64,000 bases of DNA from positions 34,034 through 98,033 of the forward strand of contig JAKZAN010000108.1 in assembly GCA_023053545.1 (NCBI GenBank), read 5' to 3'. Under the pieces are notes generated by a model, which saw only the letters and a list, made by a program, of their open reading frames with translations, did no database searches and was not told the DNA's origin. A program made the translations under genes and the position numbers. Shown piece by piece: positions 61,447-64,000 of this stretch. The stretch comes from Lepidurus packardi (lineage: Eukaryota; Arthropoda; Branchiopoda; Notostraca; Triopsidae). Position 1 is the stretch's first letter, and the number at the start of each line of letters is the position of its first letter.

Positions 61447-62043
61447 TCATTTGGGTTTTGGTCTAGAGTTGTCTGACAAAGATAGCATTATACCTACATC
61501 ATGACCAGCGTCCATTAGGGCTTTGTGTTTTTCCTATCTCTGCTGGGAGGTTCCATCGAGATTCATTAGAAATCCATCCCTCATTTGTCCGTCCTTTTCA
61601 GTTTTCTGTGTAAATCACTGGTTTAGTACTACTCTACAAAGATAATATTGGGATCAAGATAACAGCCGCATTTTCAGAATTATTTAGCGTTCCTTATCAT
61701 TAAGGTTTTCATCATTGTCTGTCGAAGAAATTGCCATCTTTTTTCCATTGGCTGTGGTTTCAATCTTTTGTCCTAGTATCTGGCTGTCGAATACCTGGCC
61801 ATCAGATACTCCAGTGTTTTACTCAGCATCTCACTGGTATCACTATTGCTCTACTTCTTTTCAATGTTGCCGTCTGATGCTTTTTTCGGAATCTGGCACT
61901 TTACTGCTCATTTAGATATTTACCCCTGTTAATGCCAGGCCCTTCTCCTTACTATTTTCATCGTATAAATGTGGAACACCTTCATCGAGTTGTTTAGAAA
62001 GCTGAAGAGCCTTTTATATGGAACGAAACAGGTACTCGACCAT
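61447..62043 (-). pseudogene. Frame-broken gene relic
   Basis: Protein-like sequence starts at ATG 62043 (MVEYLFRSIEKALQLSKQLD...) and can be followed on the minus strand to about 61447, but it changes frame about four times. The shifts sit at A-runs: after DSEK, after EMLSK, after EREIILK and after TSDLH. Segments such as FDSQILGQKIETTANGK, CYLDPNIIFVEEYETSDLH and MRDGFLMNLDGTSQQ look coding, yet no GT-AG intron of normal size joins them. It is either a decayed subtelomeric gene or a real gene with assembly errors in homopolymers. No family recognised. Confidence 0.45.
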
Positions 62044-62432
62044 TGGAGGAAATCAGAGCCTTTCTGAAGGCGCCGAAGAAACTGAACGCACAAATATAAT
62101 ATCAAAAACCACCCATCATATAGGAACTTTGTGGTGGATTGTGAGGAATTCTTGTAAGGTGATATCTGATAAAGATGACAATGAATGACATCTAATAGCT
62201 GTACAGTTCGACATCGATAATATCCGAGTCATATTTCTAAAGACCAAATAGAATTGATATCAGCTTTCCCTTTGGTAGGGACATAAACCAAAATAAAAAG
62301 TCCTGCCATATCTAGCAAACATCTCAACCTTCAAAGAGTTTGAAAAAAATAACAGGGTCCATTGACATTTCTAAGGAATCATCTTTAAAAATCATTCGAA
62401 GTCGTTCTCCTCTCTATTGACAATTTCGGGCA
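62044..62432 (-). other. Coding-like stretches interrupted by TGA
   Basis: On the minus strand, protein-like segments (RGERLRMIFKDDSLEMS; SLPKGKLISILFGLEKYDSD) continue downstream of the secreted Cys-rich ORF, separated by in-frame TGA codons. They may be lost exons of that gene, an unresolved intron pattern or part of the same decayed block. No gene model closes. Confidence 0.3.
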
Positions 62433-62852
62433 TCAATTTTTTGTTACCAGCTTGTTGTTTCTACGTGAACATTCCTGGTAGTTGCACATAAGATTCTTGC
62501 AACCTTTTTCAGTGTAACAGTGATCCCTCACCAACAGTTCTTTACCTTTAAAACACTACATTGTCCATCTGTTACCAGAGAATTTAGTCATCGAGTATAC
62601 ACCATATGAACCAGTTGGTTTGTGGATCCAGAATTACTGGCTATCAGGGCAAGTTCTATGTGACCATTTCCCCATGTAGTTTGACGTATATTCAAGATAA
62701 ACACCGTAGTTTTTTTAATGAGCAGGTTAGTGGGGCTTGGTGTGGGGATGATGGACTGTGGGTTAGTGATCATCAGCTTGGTCCTGGTGAGCAGGGGTTC
62801 TGTTGGCTGCGACGAGGCCTAAGAGGAAGAGAGGAGCGGCAAGCAGTTTCAT
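62433..62852 (-). CDS. Secreted His-rich, Cys-rich protein
   Basis: ATG 62852 to TGA 62433-62435 gives 139 residues. A signal peptide is clear (MKLLAAPLFLLGLVAANR), followed by a His/Pro/Glu-rich linker (DDHEPTVHHPHTKPHEPAHE) with UAA/UAG glutamates, then a compact domain with seven cysteines (HRTCPDS, MECFKGKELLVRDHCYTEKG, CKNLMCNYQECS). The linker could bind metal. It could be a surface or secreted protein; subtelomeric location fits variable surface families, but nothing proves that. A 34-nt GT-AG stretch just before the stop would extend the protein if spliced, but it is shorter than other introns here. Confidence 0.6.
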
Positions 62853-63145
62853 AGAAGCGGGAGCGTGTTGTCGTAATTTGGGATAATGAGTATAGGAGGA
62901 TCCGGAGGCCTGGCTAAAAACAGTAAATATCCTGCGAAGATCGGGGATTTAGGATATTTACAGTTGTTTATCGTCGGCAGCTATGTACTCCTAAGGAATC
63001 AACCAAAGGCAATAGCCGAAGTGGTCGAATTATTTATTATATGTATGTATGATATATGTATGTGTATGTAGCGGCAAGCGCCTTTATACATGAGACCGTG
63101 TTTCCACGAAGGCTCATGTTTAAATCAATTAGACCAACTAAGGTT
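62853..63145. other. Subtelomeric spacer
   Basis: ATGTATGTATG-type repeats near 63040-63068. A plus-strand frame 62606-63049 is open but antisense to the secreted-protein gene and not credible. Confidence 0.4.
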
Positions 63146-63787
63146 TCAGTTCACCAGCTCTGCATCTTCAGCCAAAGCCCTTTATTGCCCCCGCGAATTT
63201 CGTTGTTGTCTAATGACAGACCCCGCATCTCCCCCACGAATCCTGGCCACTGAACCAGATCTTCTACCTCTCCTAGGACCCTATGCGACTCTCGCACGTT
63301 AAGCTAGCTTAATTAAATTAGACACCGAGCTACGAATACGACCCTGGACTCTCTTAATCTGATACCCTCTGAGCAACCTAGGCAAGGAAATTCTACATCG
63401 ATGCTCTGATCTCAAGTGGGTTGTCGTGAGCACGGCTCCAGAGTGTTATCGACACCTTGATCCATACAACAGACTGAGAAGAACATGGAAGTTCTTTGGT
63501 CTCTTCTTGACACGATAGTTTTCGAATTGCATATTTATTACCCTTTGTACAGTTGTGCTGTTAAGATGATTTGCCAGCGAATTAGTCACTCTTCTACAGA
63601 ATTAGTCCAAATCCTTCTCCAAGTCCCCAAACAACAGGTTGAACGTATGATTTGATGTGTTAAGAGGCAGTCTACAAAACAGTTTAGCTCTAGTCCTCAT
63701 ATGTTTTACTAGTTCTTCCTTCCATAATGGGCTCATGACGGTGTAGGCAGACCAAACCAACAAGGACGAAGGTTCTAAATAGTCCAA
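63146..63787 (-). CDS. Orphan subtelomeric ORF
   Basis: ATG 63787 to TGA 63146-63148 is open for 213 residues under the UGA-only code, starting about 50 bp inside the telomere repeat. The first 110 residues look protein-like (MSPLWKEELVKHMRTRAKLF, CRLPLNTSNHTFNLLFGDLE, VINMQFENYRVKKRPKNFHV); the C-terminal half is Arg/Gly-rich (GPRRGRRSGSVARIRGG) and may be chance. No domain recognised. With only one stop codon in the code, a 213-codon opening by chance is not rare, so the call is weak. Confidence 0.35.
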
Positions 63788-63839
63788 TAGTAAGTTTGAG
63801 GTTATCCTGTAAACGAATTTCCTGCATGGAGAATAGATA

Positions 63840-64000
63840 GGGGTTGGGGTTGGGGTTGGGGTTGGGGTTGGGGTTGGGGGGTTGGGGTTGGGGTTGGGGT
63901 TGGGGTTGGGGTTGGGGTTGGGGTTGGGGTTGGGGTTGGGGTTGGGGTTGGGGTTGGGGTTGGGGTTGGGGTTGGGGTTGGGGTTGGGGTTGGGGTTGGG
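63840..64000 (+). repeat. Telomere, GGGGTT repeats
   Basis: About 26 tandem GGGGTT units run to the end of the window with the G-rich strand 3'-ward, as at a right chromosome end. One unit near 63876-63883 has six G (GGGGGGTT). The junction with unique sequence is abrupt, with no degenerate repeats, typical of de novo telomere addition during macronuclear development. The repeat is that of oligohymenophorean ciliates such as Tetrahymena. Confidence 0.98.

Noticed and set aside
62606..63049. Plus-strand 148-codon open frame
   Set aside because: Antisense to the secreted Cys-rich gene, which has a signal peptide and ordered cysteines; the plus frame has unnatural composition.
1..64000. UAA/UAG = glutamine (standard ciliate code, table 6)
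   Set aside because: Conserved glutamates, including the kinase APE residue and ALATE in the ATPase, fall on UAR codons; Gln fits some sites but not these.
1..64000. CRISPR arrays, insertion sequences, rRNA or tRNA genes
   Set aside because: No direct-repeat/spacer pattern, transposase or recognisable RNA gene was seen by eye; a covariance-model scan would be needed to exclude small RNAs.

Overview
The window is the right-hand end of a ciliate macronuclear chromosome. It finishes in about 160 bp of tandem GGGGTT telomere repeats (63840-64000). Genes are dense, sit on both strands, and carry GT-AG introns that are mostly 43-65 nt with a few of 108-365 nt. UGA is the only stop codon; UAA and UAG occur inside nearly every gene. 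At diagnostic conserved positions they stand for glutamate rather than glutamine: the APE glutamate of a Nek kinase, LVLEY and HEELTFP in an AGC kinase, ALATE and FLELLCE in a PMCA-type ATPase, EIYNEE and YDETLSTL in a kinesin. Glutamate at UAR is the peritrich nuclear code (NCBI table 30), so I infer a peritrich-like oligohymenophorean. CDS coordinates below span introns; exon coordinates are in the evidence text.

1-10.4 kb: the end of a dynein-stalk-like protein, a small unknown gene, an 806-aa coiled-coil protein, an AGC kinase, a short doubtful ORF and importin-beta (864 aa, four exons). 10.5-25 kb: two small unknown genes, SRP9, a Nek kinase, a coiled-coil gene, an all-helical unknown, a secreted protein, a low-complexity protein, a CaMKK-like kinase and eIF2B-alpha. 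25-37.5 kb: an STPG-repeat axonemal-type protein, a C2/DUF1765-like protein, a MADS-box factor and a kinesin-2-type motor. 37.8-50.4 kb: a full-length calcium P-type ATPase homologue with its catalytic motifs destroyed, a homeodomain-like protein, an alpha/beta hydrolase, a COX20-like membrane protein, a coiled-coil protein, a small secreted protein and two unknowns. 50.6-61.2 kb: separase (1981 aa, three exons) followed by a 1436-aa protein with a CHAT-type cysteine protease domain, an NB-ARC ATPase and TPR-like repeats. 61.4-64 kb is subtelomeric: a frame-broken gene relic, a signal-peptide/His-rich/Cys-rich secreted protein, a 213-codon orphan ORF and the telomere.

The genes are mostly unrelated housekeeping, ciliary, signalling and regulatory functions, as expected of eukaryotic gene order; I see no operon or CRISPR, and I recognised no tRNA or rRNA gene by eye. 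The points most worth following up are the glutamate code, the pseudo-ATPase, the STAND-type CHAT/NB-ARC protein beside separase, and the decayed subtelomeric block.
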